A stretch of 64,000 bases of DNA, taken from contig CANPUZ010000059.1 of the NCBI GenBank assembly GCA_947579665.1, positions 248,001 through 312,000 on the forward strand, read 5' to 3'. The notes beneath the pieces are model-generated. The model made no database searches, had not been told where the DNA came from, and saw only the letters and a list, made by a program, of their open reading frames with translations. Numbering within the stretch: the first letter of the stretch is position 1; each line of letters begins with the position of its first letter. This document shows positions 39,301-52,850 of this stretch, in pieces. Source of the DNA: Sympetrum striolatum. Taxonomy: Eukaryota; Arthropoda; Insecta; Odonata; Libellulidae. Both the position numbers and the translations under genes were made by a program.

Positions 39301-41589
39301 TCTATTTTTTCCTCAACTCGTTTTTTTTCCTCATTTTATGTCGAAATTACCGAAAAAACGGACGAAAACGGATAATTTTAACGAAATTTTATTTTTTTCC
39401 TCTATTTACTCGTTTTTTTCCTCATTTCATGACGAAATAACCGAAATAAGGGACGAAAACGGATAATTTTAGTGAAATTTCTAATTTTTTCCTCTATATG
39501 CTCGGTTTTTTCTTCATTTTATGACGAAATTACCGGAAAAAGGGACGACAACGGATAATTTTAGCGAAATTTCTATTTTTTTCCTCTATTTACTCGATTT
39601 TTTTCCACATTTTATGACGAAATTACCGAATAAAGGGACGAAAACGGATATTTTAGCGAAATTTTTATTTTTTTCCTCAATTTACTATTTTTTCTTCATT
39701 ATTTTATCAGGAAATTACCGAAAAAATGGACGAAAACGGTAAATTTTAGCGAAATTTTAAATTTTTTCCTCTATTTACTCGATTATTTTCCTCATTTGAT
39801 GACGTAATTACCAAAAAAAATGATGAAAACGGATAATTTTTGCGAAATTTTTATTTTTTTCCTCAATTTCCTCGTTTTTCTTCATCAATTTATCACGAAA
39901 TTACCGAAAAAAGGGACGATAACGGATAATTTTAGCGAAATTTCTATTTACCTCTATTTACCCGTTTTTTTCCTCATTTTATGACAAAATTACCGAAAAA
40001 AGGGCCGAAAACGGATAATTTTAACGAAATTTCTATTTTTTCCTTTATTTACTCCATTTTTTCTCATTTTATGACGAAATTACCGAAAAAAGGGTCGATA
40101 TCGGATAATTTTAGCGAAATTTTTATTTTTTTTTTCAATTTGGTCATTTTTTTTCCTCATTTTATGTCGAAATTAACGATAAAAAGGACGAAAACGGATA
40201 ATTTTTGCGAAATTTCTATTTTTTCCTCTATTAACTCATTTTTTTCCTCATTTTATATCGAAATTACCGAAAAAAGGGACGAAAACGGATAATTTTATCG
40301 AAATTTTTATTTTTTTCCTCTATTTAGTCGTTTTTTTTCCTCATTTTAAGACGAAATTACCGTAAAAAGGGACGAAAATGGATAATTTCAGCGATATTTC
40401 AATTTTTTTCCTCTATTTACTCGTTTTTTTCCTCATTTTATTACGAAATTACCGAAAAAAGGGACGATAACGGATAATTTTAGCGAAATTTCTATTTTTG
40501 TCCTCTATTTACTCGATTTTTTTCCTCATTTTACGACGAAATAACCGAAAAAAGGGACGAAAATGGATAATTTGAGCGAAATTTTTATTTTTTTCCTCAA
40601 TTTACTCGTTTTTCTTCATCATTTTATCACGAAATTACCGAAAAAATGGACGAAAACGGAAAATTTTAGCGAAAATTTATTTTTTTCCTATATTTACTCG
40701 ATTTTTTCCTCATTTAATGACGTAATTACCGAAAAAAGGGATGAAAACGGATAATTTTAGCGAAATTTTTATTTTCTACCTCTATTTACTCGTTTTTTTC
40801 CTCATTTTATGACGTAATTACCGAAAAAAATGACGAACATGGATAATTTTAGCAAAATATCTATTTTTTCCTCTATTTACTCTTTTTTTTCCTCAATTTA
40901 TGACGAAATTATCGAAAAAAGGGCCGAAAACGGATAATTTTAGCGAAATTTCTATTTTTTCCTCTATTAACTCGTTTTTTCCTTATCTTATGACGAAATT
41001 ACCGAAAAACAGACGAAAACGGATAATTTTAGCGAAATTTCTATTTTTTCCTCAATTTGCTCGTTTTTTTTCCTCATTTTATGAAGAAATTACCGAGAAA
41101 AGGGACGAAAAAGGATAATTTTAGCGAAATTTTTATTTTTTTCCTCTATTTACTCGTTTTTTTTCATCATTTTATGACGAAATTACCGTAAAAAGGGACG
41201 AAAACGGAGAATTTTAGCGAAATATTTATTTTTTTCCTCAATTTACTAATTTTTCTTCATCATTTTGTCACGAAATTACCGAAAAAAGGGACAAAAACGG
41301 ATAATTTTAGCGAAATTTCTATTTTTTTCCTCCATTTGCTCGTTTTTTTTCCTCATTTTATGACGAAATTACCGTAAAAAGGGACGAAAACGGAGAATTT
41401 TAGCGAAATTTTTATTTTTTTCCTCAATTTACTAATTTTTCTTCATCATTTTATCACGAAATTACCGAAAAAAGGGACGAAAACGGATAATTTTAACGAA
41501 ATTTCTATTTTTTTCTTCTATTTACTCGTTTTTTTCCTCATTTCATGACGAAATTACCAAAAAAATGGACGAAAACGGATAATTTTACC
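39301..41589 (+). repeat. Type I monomers, mixed subtypes
   Basis: About 25 monomers. 39.3-39.8 kb follows 22.7-23.2 kb (TCAACTCG, AAAAAACGGACG, ACCGGAAAAAGGG, ATCAGGAAATTACC). 39.9-40.3 kb is the TTACCTC-TCGATATC cassette. 40.5-41.1 kb follows 19.5-19.8 and 22.1-22.3 kb. No gene seen. Confidence 0.78.
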
Positions 41590-42735
41590 GAAATTTCTAT
41601 TTTTTTCCTCTATATGCTCGTTTTTTTCTTCATTTTATGACGAAATTACCGGAAAAAAGGACGAAAACGGATAATTTTAGCGAAATTTCTATTTTTTTCC
41701 TCTATTTACTCGATTTTTTTCCACATTTTATGACGAAATTACCGAATAAAGGGACGAAAACGGATATTTTAGCGAAATTTTTATTTTTTTCCTCAATTTA
41801 CTATTTTTTCTTCATTATTTTATCAGGAAATTACCGAAAAAATGGACGAAAACGGTAAATCTTAGCGAAATTTTAAATTTTTTCCTCTATTTATTCGATT
41901 ATTTTCCTCATTTGATGACGTAATTACCAAAAAAAATGATGAAAACAGATAATTTTAGCGAAATTTTTATTTTTTCCTCTATTTACTCGTTTTTTTTCCT
42001 CATTTAATGTCGAAATTACCGAAAAAAAGGAACGAAAACGGATAATTTAATCGAAAGTTTTATTTTTTCCTCTATTTGCTCGTTTTTTTTTTCATTTCAT
42101 GACGAAATTACCGAAAAAAGGGACGAAAACGGATAATTTTAGCGAAATTTTTATTTTTTTCCTCAATTTACTCGTTTTTCTTCATCATTTTATCACGAAA
42201 TCACCGAAAAAAGGGACGATAACGGATAATTTTAGCGAAATTTCTATTTACCTCTATTTACCCGTTTTTTTCCTCATTTTATGACGAAATTACCGAAAAA
42301 AGGGCCGAAAACGGATAATTTTAACGAAATTTCTATTTTTTCCTTTATTTACTCCATTTTTTCTCATTTTATGACGAAATTACCGAAAAAAGGGTCGATA
42401 TCGGATAATTTTAGCGAAATTTTTATTTTTTTTTTTCAATTAAGTCATTTTTTTTCCTCATTTTATGTCGAAATTAACGATAAAAAGGACGAAAACGGAT
42501 AATTTTTGCGAAATTTCTATTTTTTCCTCTATTAACTCGTTTTTTTTCCTCATTTTATATCGAAATTACCGAAAAAAGGGTTGAAAACGGATAATTTTAT
42601 CGAAATTTTTATTTTTTTCCTCTATTTAGTCGTTTTTTTTTCCTCATTTTTAGACGAAATTACCGAAAAAAGGTACGAAAATGGATAATTTTAGCAAAAC
42701 TTCTATTTTTTCCTCTATTTACTCGTTTTTTCCTC
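41590..42735 (+). repeat. 3,228 bp spaced repeat, copy 1 (approximate ends)
   Basis: About 12 monomers with the same variants at a constant offset of 3,228 bp in 44818-45955: ACCGGAAAAAAGGACG (41637/44865), ATCAGGAAATTACC, TTTAATCGAAAG, ATCACGAAATCACC, GTCGATATCGG (42395/45622 within one base) and TCAATTAAGTCATT. Confidence 0.82.
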
Positions 42736-44817
42736 ATTTTATGACGAAATTACCGAAAAAAGGGACGAAAACGGATAATTTTAGCGAAATTTCTATTTTT
42801 TCCTCTATTTACTCCATTTTTCCTCATTTTATGACGAAATAACCGAAAAAATGGCCGAAAACGGATAGTTTTCGAGAAATTTCTATTTTTCCTCTATTTA
42901 CTCTTTTTTTTCCTCATTATATGACGAAATTACAGAAAAAAGGGCCGAAAACGGATAATTTTAGCGAAATTTTTATTTTTTTTCCTCTATTTACTCGTTT
43001 TTTTTCCTCATTTTATGACGATTTTACCAAAAAAAGGGACGAAAACGGATAATTTTAGCGAAATTTCTATTTTTTCCTCTATTAACTCGTTTTTTCCTTA
43101 TCTTATGACGAAATTACCGAAAAAAGGGACGAAAACGGATAATTTTAGCGAAATTTCTATTTTTTCCTCAATTTGCTCGTTTTATTTCCTCATTTAATGA
43201 AGAAATTACCGAAAAAAGGGACGAAAACGGAGAATTTTAGCGAAATTTTTATTTTTTTCCTCAATTTACTATTTTTTCTTCATTATTTTATCAGGAAATT
43301 ACCGAAAAAATGGACGAAAACGGTAAATTTTAGCGAAATTTTAAATTTTTTCCTCTATTTATTCGATTATTTTCCTCATTTGATGACGTAATTACCAAAA
43401 AAAATGATGAAAACCGATAATTTTAGCGAAATTTTTATTTTTTCCTCTATTTACTCGATTTTTTTACTCATTTAATGTCGAAATTACCGAAAAAAAGGAA
43501 CGAAAACGGATAATTTAATCGAAAGTTTTATTTTTTCCTCTATTTGCTCGTTTTTTTCCTCATTTAATGACGTAATTACCGAAAAAAGGGATGAAAACGG
43601 ATAATTTTAGCGAAATTTTTATTTTCTTCCTCTATTTACTCGTTTTTTTCCTCATTTTATGACGTAATTACCGAAAAAAATGACGAAAACGGATAATTTT
43701 ATCGAAATTTTTATTTTTTTCCTCTATTTAGTCGTTTTTTTTTCCTCATTTTAAGACGAAATTACCGAAAAAAGGGACGAAAATGGATAATTTTAGCGAA
43801 ATTTCAATTTTTTTCCTCTATTTACTCGTTTTTTTTCCTCATTTTATGACGAAATTACCGAAAAAAGGGACGATAACGGATAATTTTAGCGAAATTTCTA
43901 TTTTTGTCCTCTATTTACTCGATTTTTTTCCTCATTTTACGACGAAATAACCGAAAAAATGGACGAAAATGGATAATTTGAGCGAAATTTTTATTTTTTC
44001 CCTCAATTTACTCGTTTTTCTTCATCATTTTATCACGAAATTACCGAAAAAAATGGACGAAAACGGAAAAATTTTAGCGAAAATTTATTTTTTTTCCTCT
44101 ATTTACTCGATTTTTTCCTCATTTAATGACGTAATTACCGAAAAAAAGGGATGAAAACGTATAATTTTAGCGGAAATTTTTATTTTCTACCTCTATTTAC
44201 TCGTTTTTTTTCCTCATTTTATGACGTAATTACCGAAAAAAAATGACGAACATGGATAATTTTAGCAAGATATCTATTTTTTCCTCTATTTACTCTTTTT
44301 TTTTCCTCAATTTATGACGAAATTATCGAAAAAAGGGCCGAAAACGGATAATTTTAGCGAAATTTCTATTTTTTTCCTCTATTTACTCGTTTTTTTTTCC
44401 TCATTTTATGACGAAATTACCGAAAAAAGGGACGAAAACGGATAATTTTAACGAAATTTCTATTTTTTTCTTCTATTTACTCGTTTTTTTTCCTCATTTT
44501 ATGGCAGAATTACCGAAAAAATGGACGAAAACAGATAATTTTAGCGAAATTTTTATTTTTTTCCTCAATTTACTAGTTTTTCTTCATCATTTTATCACGA
44601 AATTACCGAAAAAAGGGACGATAACGGATGATTTTAGCGAAATTTCTATTTTTTCCTCAACTCGTTTTTTTTCCTCATTTTATGTCGAAATTACCGAAAA
44701 AACGGACGAAAACGGATAATTTTAACGAAATATTATTTTTTTCCTCTATTTACTCGTTTTTTTCCTCATTTCATGACGAAATTACCGAAAAAAGGGACGA
44801 AAACGGATAATTTTAGC
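42736..44817 (+). repeat. Type I monomers between the 3,228 bp repeats
   Basis: About 23 monomers. 43.2-43.5 kb echoes 41.8-42.05 kb; 43.7-44.3 kb follows the 40.3-40.9 and 47.6-48.0 kb cassettes. It contains the homopolymer-expanded patch described separately. No gene seen. Confidence 0.78.
43990..44320 (+). repeat. Patch with +1 homopolymer lengths throughout
   Basis: Against its close relatives at 40590-40890 and 47690-47970, this patch has one extra base at many successive runs: GAAAAAAATGG, GGAAAAATTTT, TTTATTTTTTTTCC, GAAAAAAAGGGATG, GCGGAAATTT, CGTTTTTTTTCC, GAAAAAAAATGACG and CTTTTTTTTTCC. It also has AAACGTATAATT and GCAAGATATC substitutions. The clustering suggests a local consensus error, but a real divergent copy is possible. 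Confidence 0.7.
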
Positions 44818-45955
44818 GAAATTTCTATTTTTTTCCTCTATATGCTCGTTTTTTTCTTCATTTTATGACGAAATTACCGGAAAAAAGGACGAAAACGGAT
44901 AATTTTAGCGAAATTTCTATTTTTTTCCTCTATTTACTCGATTTTTTTCCACATTTTATGACGAAATTACCGAATAAAGGGACGAAAACGGATATTTTAG
45001 CGAAATTTTTATTTTTTTCCTCAATTTACTATTTTTTCTTCATTATTTTATCAGGAAATTACCGAAAAAATGGACGAAAACGGTAAATTTTAGCGAAATT
45101 TTAAATTTTTTCCTCTATTTATTCGATTATTTTCCTCATTTGATGACGTAATTACCAAAAAAAAATGATGAAAACAGATAATTTTAGCGAAATTTTTATT
45201 TTTTCCTCTATTTACTCGTTTTTTTTCCTCATTTAATGTCGAAATTACCGAAAAAAAGGAACGAAAACGGATAATTTAATCGAAAGTTTTATTTTTTCCT
45301 CTATTTGCTCGTTTTTTTTCATTTCATGACGAAATTACCGAAATAAGGGACGAAAACGGATAATTTTAGCGAAATTTTTATTTTTTTCCTCAATTTACTC
45401 GTTTTTCTTCATCATTTTATCACGAAATCACCGAAAAAAGGGACGATAACGGATAATTTTAGGGAAATTTCAATTTACCTCTATTTACCCGTTTTTTTCC
45501 TCATTTTATGACGAAATTACCGAAAAAAGGGCCGAAAACGGATAATTTTAACGAAATTTCTATTTTTTCCTTTATTTACTCCATTTTTTCTCATTTTATG
45601 ACGAAATTACCGAAAAAAGGGTCGATATCGGATAATTTTAGCGAAATTTTTATTTTTTTTTTCAATTAAGTCATTTTTTTTCCTCATTTTATGTCGAAAT
45701 TAACGATAAAAAGGACGAAAACGGATAATTTTTGCGAAATTTCTATTTTTTCCTCTATTAACTCGTTATTTTCCTCATTTTATATCGAAATTACCGAAAA
45801 AAGGGATGAAAACGGATAATTTTATCGAAATTTTTATTTTTTTCCTCTATTTAGTCGTTTTTTTTCCTCATTTTAAGACGAAATTACCGAAAAAAGGTAC
45901 GAAAATGGATAATTTTAGCGAAATTTCTATTTTTTCCTCTATTTACTCGTTTTTT
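44818..45955 (+). repeat. 3,228 bp spaced repeat, copy 2 (approximate ends)
   Basis: Second copy of 41590-42735. Its right two-thirds also forms the start of the following 3,212 bp unit, so that unit was built partly from this older block. Confidence 0.82.
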
Positions 45956-48491
45956 CCTAATTTAATGTCGAAATTACCGAAAAAAAGGAACGAAAACGGA
46001 TAATTTAATCGAACGTTTTTTTTTCCTCTATTTGCTCGTTTTTTTCCTCATTTAATGACGTAATTACCGAAAAAAGGGATGAAAACGGATAATTTTAGCG
46101 AAATTTTTATTTTCTACCTCTATTTACTCGTTTTTTTCCTCATTTTATGACGTAACTACCGAAAAAAATGACGAAAACGGATAATTTTATCGAAATTTTT
46201 ATTTTTTTCCTCTATTTCGTCGTTTTTTTTCCTCATTTTATGAAGAAATTACCGAAAAAAGGGACGAAAATGGATAATTTTAGCGAAATTTCAAATTTTT
46301 TCCTCTATTTACTCGTTTTTTTTCCTCATTTTATGACGAAATTGCCGAAACAAGGGACGATAACGGATAATTTTAGCGAAATTTCTATTTTTGTCCTCAA
46401 TTTACTCGTTTTTCTTCATCATTTTATCACGAAATTACCGAAAAAATGGACGAAAACGGAAAATTTTAGCGAAAATTTATTTTTTTCCTCTATTTACTCG
46501 ATTTTTTCCTCATTTAATGACGTAATTACCGAAAAAAGGGATGAAAACGGATAATTTTAGCGAAATTTTTATTTTCTACCTCTATTTACTCGTTTTTTCC
46601 CTCATTTTATGACGTAATTACCGGAAAATTAACGAACATGGATAATTTTAGCAAAATATCTATTTTTTCCTCTATTTACTCTTTTTTTTCCTCAATTTAT
46701 GACGAAATTATCGAAAAAAGGGCCGAAAACGGATAATTTTAGCGAAATTTACATTTTTTCCTCTATTAACTCGTTTTTTCCTTATCTTATGACGAAATTA
46801 CATAAAAACGGACGAAAACGGATAATTTTAGCTTAATTTCTATTTTTTCCTCAATTTGCTCGTTTTTTTTCCTCATTTTATGAAGGAATTACCGAAAAAA
46901 GGGACGAAAAAGGATAATTTTAGCGAAATTTTTATTTTTTTCCTCTATTTACTCGTTTTTTTTTCATCATTTTATGACGAAATTACTGTAAAAAGGGACG
47001 AAAACGGAGAATTTTAGCGAAATATATATTTTTTTCCTCCATTTGCTCGTTTTTTTTCTTCATTTTATGACGAAATTACCGTAAAAAGGGACGAAAACGG
47101 AGAATTTTAGCGAAATTTTTATTTTTTTCCTCAATTTACTAATTTTTCTTCATCATTTTATCACGAAATAACCGAAAAAAGGGACGAAAACGGATAATTT
47201 TAACGAAATTTCTATTTTTTTCTTCTATTTACTCGTTTTTTTCCTCATTTCATGACGAAATTACCGAAAAAATGGACGAAAACAGATAATTTTAGCGAAA
47301 TTTTTATTTTTTTCCTCAATTTACTAGTTTTTCTTCATCATTTTATCACGAAATTACCGAGAAAAGGGACAATAACGGATAATTTTAGCGAAATTTCTAT
47401 TTTTTCCTCAACTCGTTTATTTTCCTCATTTTATGTCGAAATTACCGAAAAAACGGACGAAAACGGATAATTTTAACGAAATTTTATTTTTTTCCTCTAT
47501 TTACTCGTTTTTTTCCTCATTTCATGACGAAATTACCGAAAAAAGGGACGAAAACGGATAATTTTAGCGAAATTTCTATTTTTTTCCTCTATATGCTCGT
47601 TTTTTTCTTCATTTTATGACGAAATTACCGGAAAAAAGGGACGAAAATGGATAATTTGAGCGAAATTTTTATTTTTTTCCTCAATTTACTCGTTTTTCTT
47701 CATCATTTTATCACGAAATTACCGAAAAAATGGACGAAAACGGAAAATTTTAGCGAAAATTTATTTTTTTCCTCTATTTACTCGATTTTTTCCTCATTTA
47801 ATGACGTAATTACCGAAAAAAGGGATGAAAACGGATAATTTTAGCGAAATTTTTATTTTCTACCTCTATTTACTCGTTTTTTTCCTCATTTTATGACGTA
47901 ATTACCGAAAAAAATGACGAACATGGATAATTTTAGAAAAATATCTATTTTTTCCTCTATTTACTCTTTTTTTTCCTCAATTTATGACGAAATTATCGAA
48001 AAAAGGGCCGAAAACGGATAATTTTAGCGAAATTTCAATTTTTTTCCTCTATTTACTCGTTTTTTTTCCTCATTTTATGACGAAATTACCGAAAAAGGGG
48101 ACGATAACGGATAATTTTAGCGAAATTTCTATTTTTGTCTTCTATTTACTCGATTTTTTTTCCTCATTTTACGACGAAATAACCGAAAAAAGGGACGAAA
48201 ATGGATAAGTTGAGCGAAATTTTTATTTTTTTCCTCTATTTACTCGTTTTTCTTCATCATTTTATCACGAAATTACCGAAAAAAGGGACGTAAACGGATA
48301 ATTTTATCGAAACTTCTCTTTTTTCCTCTATTTACTCGTTTTTCTTCCTCATTTTATGACGAAATTTCCAAAAAAAGGGACGGTAACGGATAATTTTAGT
48401 GAAATTTTTATTTTTTTCTTCAATTTACTCGTTTTTTTTCCTCATTTTATGACGAAATTACCGAAAAAAGGGACGAAAACGGATAATTTTA
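45280..48491 (+). repeat. 3,212 bp higher-order unit, copy 1
   Basis: About 35 monomers repeated directly from 48492. Constant-offset markers are GAAATAAGGGACG (45342/48554), TTTTAGGGAAATTTCAA, TAACTCGTTATTTTCC (45761/48973), TCGAACGTTTTTTTTTCC, ATTGCCGAAACAAGGG (46342/49554), ACCGGAAAATTAACG and TTAGCTTAATTTC. Confidence 0.93.
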
Positions 48492-51400
48492 TCGAAAGTT
48501 TTATTTTTTCCTCTATTTGCTCGTTTTTTTTCATTTCATGACGAAATTACCGAAATAAGGGACGAAAACGGATAATTTTAGCGAAATTTTTATTTTTTTC
48601 CTCAATTTACTCGTTTTTCTTCATCATTTTATCACGAAATCACCGAAAAAAGGGACGATAACGGATAATTTTAGGGAAATTTCAATTTACCTCTATTTAC
48701 CCGTTTTTTTCCTCATTTTATGACGAAATTACCGAAAAAAGGGCCGAAAACGGATAATTTTAACGAAATTTCTATTTTTTCCTTTATTTACTCCATTTTT
48801 TCTCATTTTATGACGAAATTACCGAAAAAAGGGTCGATATCGGATAATTTTAGCGAAATTTTTATTTTTTTTTTCAATTAAGTCATTTTTTTTCCTCATT
48901 TTATGTCGAAATTAACGATAAAAAGGACGAAAACGGATAATTTTTGCGAAATTTCTATTTTTTCCTCTATTAACTCGTTATTTTCCTCATTTTATATCGA
49001 AATTACCGAAAAAAGGGATGAAAACGGATAATTTTATCGAAATTTTTATTTTTTTCCTCTATTTAGTCGTTTTTTTTCCTCATTTTAAGACGAAATTACC
49101 GAAAAAAGGTACGAAAATGGATAATTTTAGCGAAATTTCTATTTTTTCCTCTATTTACTCGTTTTTTCCTAATTTAATGTCGAAATTACCGAAAAAAAGG
49201 AACGAAAACGGATAATTTAATCGAACGTTTTTTTTTCCTCTATTTGCTCGTTTTTTTCCTCATTTAATGACGTAATTACCGAAAAAAGGGATGAAAACGG
49301 ATAATTTTAGCGAAATTTTTATTTTCTACCTCTATTTACTCGTTTTTTTCCTCATTTTATGACGTAACTACCGAAAAAAATGACGAAAACGGATAATTTT
49401 ATCGAAATTTTTATTTTTTTCCTCTATTTCGTCGTTTTTTTTCCTCATTTTATGAAGAAATTACCGAAAAAAGGGACGAAAATGGATAATTTTAGCGAAA
49501 TTTCAAATTTTTTCCTCTATTTACTCGTTTTTTTTCCTCATTTTATGACGAAATTGCCGAAACAAGGGACGATAACGGATAATTTTAGCGAAATTTCTAT
49601 TTTTGTCCTCAATTTACTCGTTTTTCTTCATCATTTTATCACGAAATTACCGAAAAAATGGACGAAAACGGAAAATTTTAGCGAAAATTTATTTTTTTCC
49701 TCTATTTACTCGATTTTTTCCTCATTTAATGACGTAATTACCGAAAAAAGGGATGAAAACGGATAATTTTAGCGAAATTTTTATTTTCTACCTCTATTTA
49801 CTCGTTTTTTCCCTCATTTTATGACGTAATTACCGGAAAATTAACGAACATGGATAATTTTAGCAAAATATCTATTTTTTCCTCTATTTACTCTTTTTTT
49901 TCCTCAATTTATGACGAAATTATCGAAAAAAGGGCCGAAAACGGATAATTTTAGCGAAATTTACATTTTTTCCTCTATTAACTCGTTTTTTCCTTATCTT
50001 ATGACGAAATTACATAAAAACGGACGAAAACGGATAATTTTAGCTTAATTTCTATTTTTTCCTCAATTTGCTCGTTTTTTTTCCTCATTTTATGAAGGAA
50101 TTACCGAAAAAAGGGACGAAAAAGGATAATTTTAGCGAAATTTTTATTTTTTTCCTCTATTTACTCGTTTTTTTTTCATCATTTTATGACGAAATTACTG
50201 TAAAAAGGGACGAAAACGGAGAATTTTAGCGAAATATATATTTTTTTCCTCCATTTGCTCGTTTTTTTTCTTCATTTTATGACGAAATTACCGTAAAAAG
50301 GGACGAAAACGGAGAATTTTAGCGAAATTTTTATTTTTTTCCTCAATTTACTAATTTTTCTTCATCATTTTATCACGAAATAACCGAAAAAAGGGACGAA
50401 AACGGATAATTTTAGCGAAATTTCTATTTTTTCCTCAACTCGTTTATTTTCCTCATTTTATGTCGAAATTACCGAAAAAACGGACGAAAACGGATAATTT
50501 TAACGAAATTTTATTTTTTTCCTCTATTTACTCGTTTTTTTCCTCATTTCATGACGAAATTACCGAAAAAAGGGACGAAAACGGATAATTTTAGCGAAAT
50601 TTCTATTTTTTTCCTCTATATGCTCGTTTTTTTCTTCATTTTATGACGAAATTACCGGAAAAAAGGGACGAAAATGGATAATTTGAGCGAAATTTTTATT
50701 TTTTTCCTCAATTTACTCGTTTTTCTTCATCATTTTATCACGAAATTACCGAAAAAATGGACGAAAACGGAAAATTTTAGCGAAAATTTATTTTTTTCCT
50801 CTATTTACTCGATTTTTTCCTCATTTAATGACGTAATTACCGAAAAAAGGGATGAAAACGGATAATTTTAGCGAAATTTTTATTTTCTACCTCTATTTAC
50901 TCGTTTTTTTCCTCATTTTATGACGTAATTACCGAAAAAAATGACGAACATGGATAATTTTAGAAAAATATCTATTTTTTCCTCTATTTACTCTTTTTTT
51001 TCCTCAATTTATGACGAAATTATCGAAAAAAGGGCCGAAAACGGATAATTTTAGCGAAATTTCAATTTTTTTCCTCTATTTACTCGTTTTTTTTCCTCAT
51101 TTTATGACGAAATTACCGAAAAAGGGGACGATAACGGATAATTTTAGCGAAATTTCTATTTTTGTCTTCTATTTACTCGATTTTTTTTCCTCATTTTACG
51201 ACGAAATAACCGAAAAAAGGGACGAAAATGGATAAGTTGAGCGAAATTTTTATTTTTTTCCTCTATTTACTCGTTTTTCTTCATCATTTTATCACGAAAT
51301 TACCGAAAAAAGGGACGTAAACGGATAATTTTATCGAAACTTCTCTTTTTTCCTCTATTTACTCGTTTTTCTTCCTCATTTTATGACGAAATTTCCAAAA

Positions 51401-51518
51401 AAAGGGACGGTAACGGATAATTTTAGTGAAATTTTTATTTTTTTCTTCAATTTACTCGTTTTTTTTCCTCATTTTATGACGAAATTACCGAAAAAAGGGA
51501 CGAAAACGGATAATTTTA
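48492..51518 (+). repeat. 3,212 bp higher-order unit, copy 2 (185 bp shorter)
   Basis: A tandem copy of 45280-48491. The offset falls from 3,212 to 3,027 at about 50407, where two monomers equivalent to about 47195-47380 are missing. The deletion joins homologous positions in the monomer, as expected for unequal recombination. I saw almost no other differences. Confidence 0.93.
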
Positions 51519-52850
51519 TCGAAATTTCTATTTTTTCCTCTATTTACTTGTTTTTTTCCTCATTTTATGTCGAAATTACCGAAAAAAGGGAAGAAAACGG
51601 ATAATTTTATCGAAATTTTTATTTTTTTCCTCTTTTTGCTCGTTTTTTTTTCCTCATTTCATGACGAAATTACCGAAAAAAGGGACATAAACGGATAATT
51701 TTAGCGAAATTTCTATTTTTTCTTCTATTTGCTCGTTTTTTTTCCTCATTGTATGAGGAAATTACCGAAAAAAGGGACGAAAACGGATAATTTTAGAGAA
51801 ATTTTTATATTTTTCCTCAATTTACTCGTTTTTCTTCATCATTTTATCACGAAATTACCGAACAAAGGGACGAAAACGAATAATTTTAGCGAAATTTCTA
51901 TTTTCTCCTCAATTTCCTCGTTTTTTTTTCCTTTTTTTTTGACGAAATTACCAAAAAAAGGGACGAAAGCGGATAATTTAAGCGAAATTATTATTTTTTC
52001 CCCAATTTACTCGTTATTCTTTATTATTTTATCACGAAATTACCGAAAAAAGGGACGAAAACGGATAATTTTAGCGAAATTTTTATTTTTTTACTCTATT
52101 TACTCGTTTTTTTCCTCCTTTTATGGCGAAATTACCGAAAAAAGGGACAAAAAAACGGATAATTATAGCGAAATTTTTATATTTTCCTCAATTTACTCGC
52201 TTTTTTTTCCTCAATTTATGACGAAATTACCGAAAAAAGGGACGAAAACGGATAATTTTATCGAAACTTCACTTTTTTCCTCTATTCACTCGTTTTTCTC
52301 CCTCATTTTATGACGAAATTTCCAAAAAAAGGGACGAAAACGGATAATTTTAGCGAAATATCTATTCTTTTCCTCTATTTACTCGTTTTTTTTCCTCATT
52401 TTATGACGAAATTACCGAAAAAAGGGACGAAAACGGATAATTTTAGCGAAATTTCTATTTTTTCCTCATTTTACTCGTTTTTTTTCCTTATTTTATGACA
52501 AAATTACCGAAAAAAGGGACGAAAACGGATAATTTTAGCGAAATTTCTATTTTTTCCTCAATTTGCTCGTTTTTTTTCCTCATTTTATGACGAAATTACC
52601 GAAAAAAGGGACGAAAACGGAAAATTTTAGCGAAATTTTTATTTTTTTCCTCTATTTAGTCGTTTTTTTTCCTCATTTTAAGACGAAATTACCGAAAAAA
52701 GGTACGAAAATGGATAATTTTAGCGAAATTTCTATTTTTTCCTCTATTTACTCGTTTTTCCCTCATTTAATGTCGAAATTACCGAAAAAAAGGAACGAAA
52801 ACGGATAATTTAATCGAAAGTTTTTTTTTTCCTCTATTTGCTCGTTTTTT
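51270..52850 (+). repeat. ~1.5 kb block D, copy 1
   Basis: Carries GAAACTTCTCTTTTTTCC, ACGAAATTTCC, GGGACGGTAACGG, ATTGTATGAGG, CCGAACAAAGGGACG, TTTCCTCGTTTTTTTTTCC, GGGACGAAAGCGG, CCTCCTTTTATGGCG and TCACTCGTTTTTCTCCC in that order. The same order occurs at 56889-58470 (offset 5,619/5,618) and about 60620-61940 (offset 9,302/9,300). Near 52146 it has GGGACAAAAAAACGG, where the other two copies have GGGACGAAAACGG. Confidence 0.88.

Larger units (their letters stand above)
3120..48843 (+). repeat. Monomers carrying TCGATATCGG (25 intact copies)
   Basis: GGGACGAAAACGG is replaced by GGGTCGATATCGG, which creates the palindrome CGATATCG. Intact copies start at 3120, 4688, 5790, 15841, 18987, 19905, 20636, 21920, 23482, 24863, 25597, 27084, 30201, 30931, 32123, 32764, 34879, 35520, 37082, 38180, 38815, 40095, 42395, 45622 and 48834. 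Altered copies are at about 28646 (GGATATCAG) and 37540 (TTATATCGG). Most are preceded by the variant ACTCCATTTTTTCTCATTTT. I found none from 48.9 kb to the right end. Confidence 0.88.
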
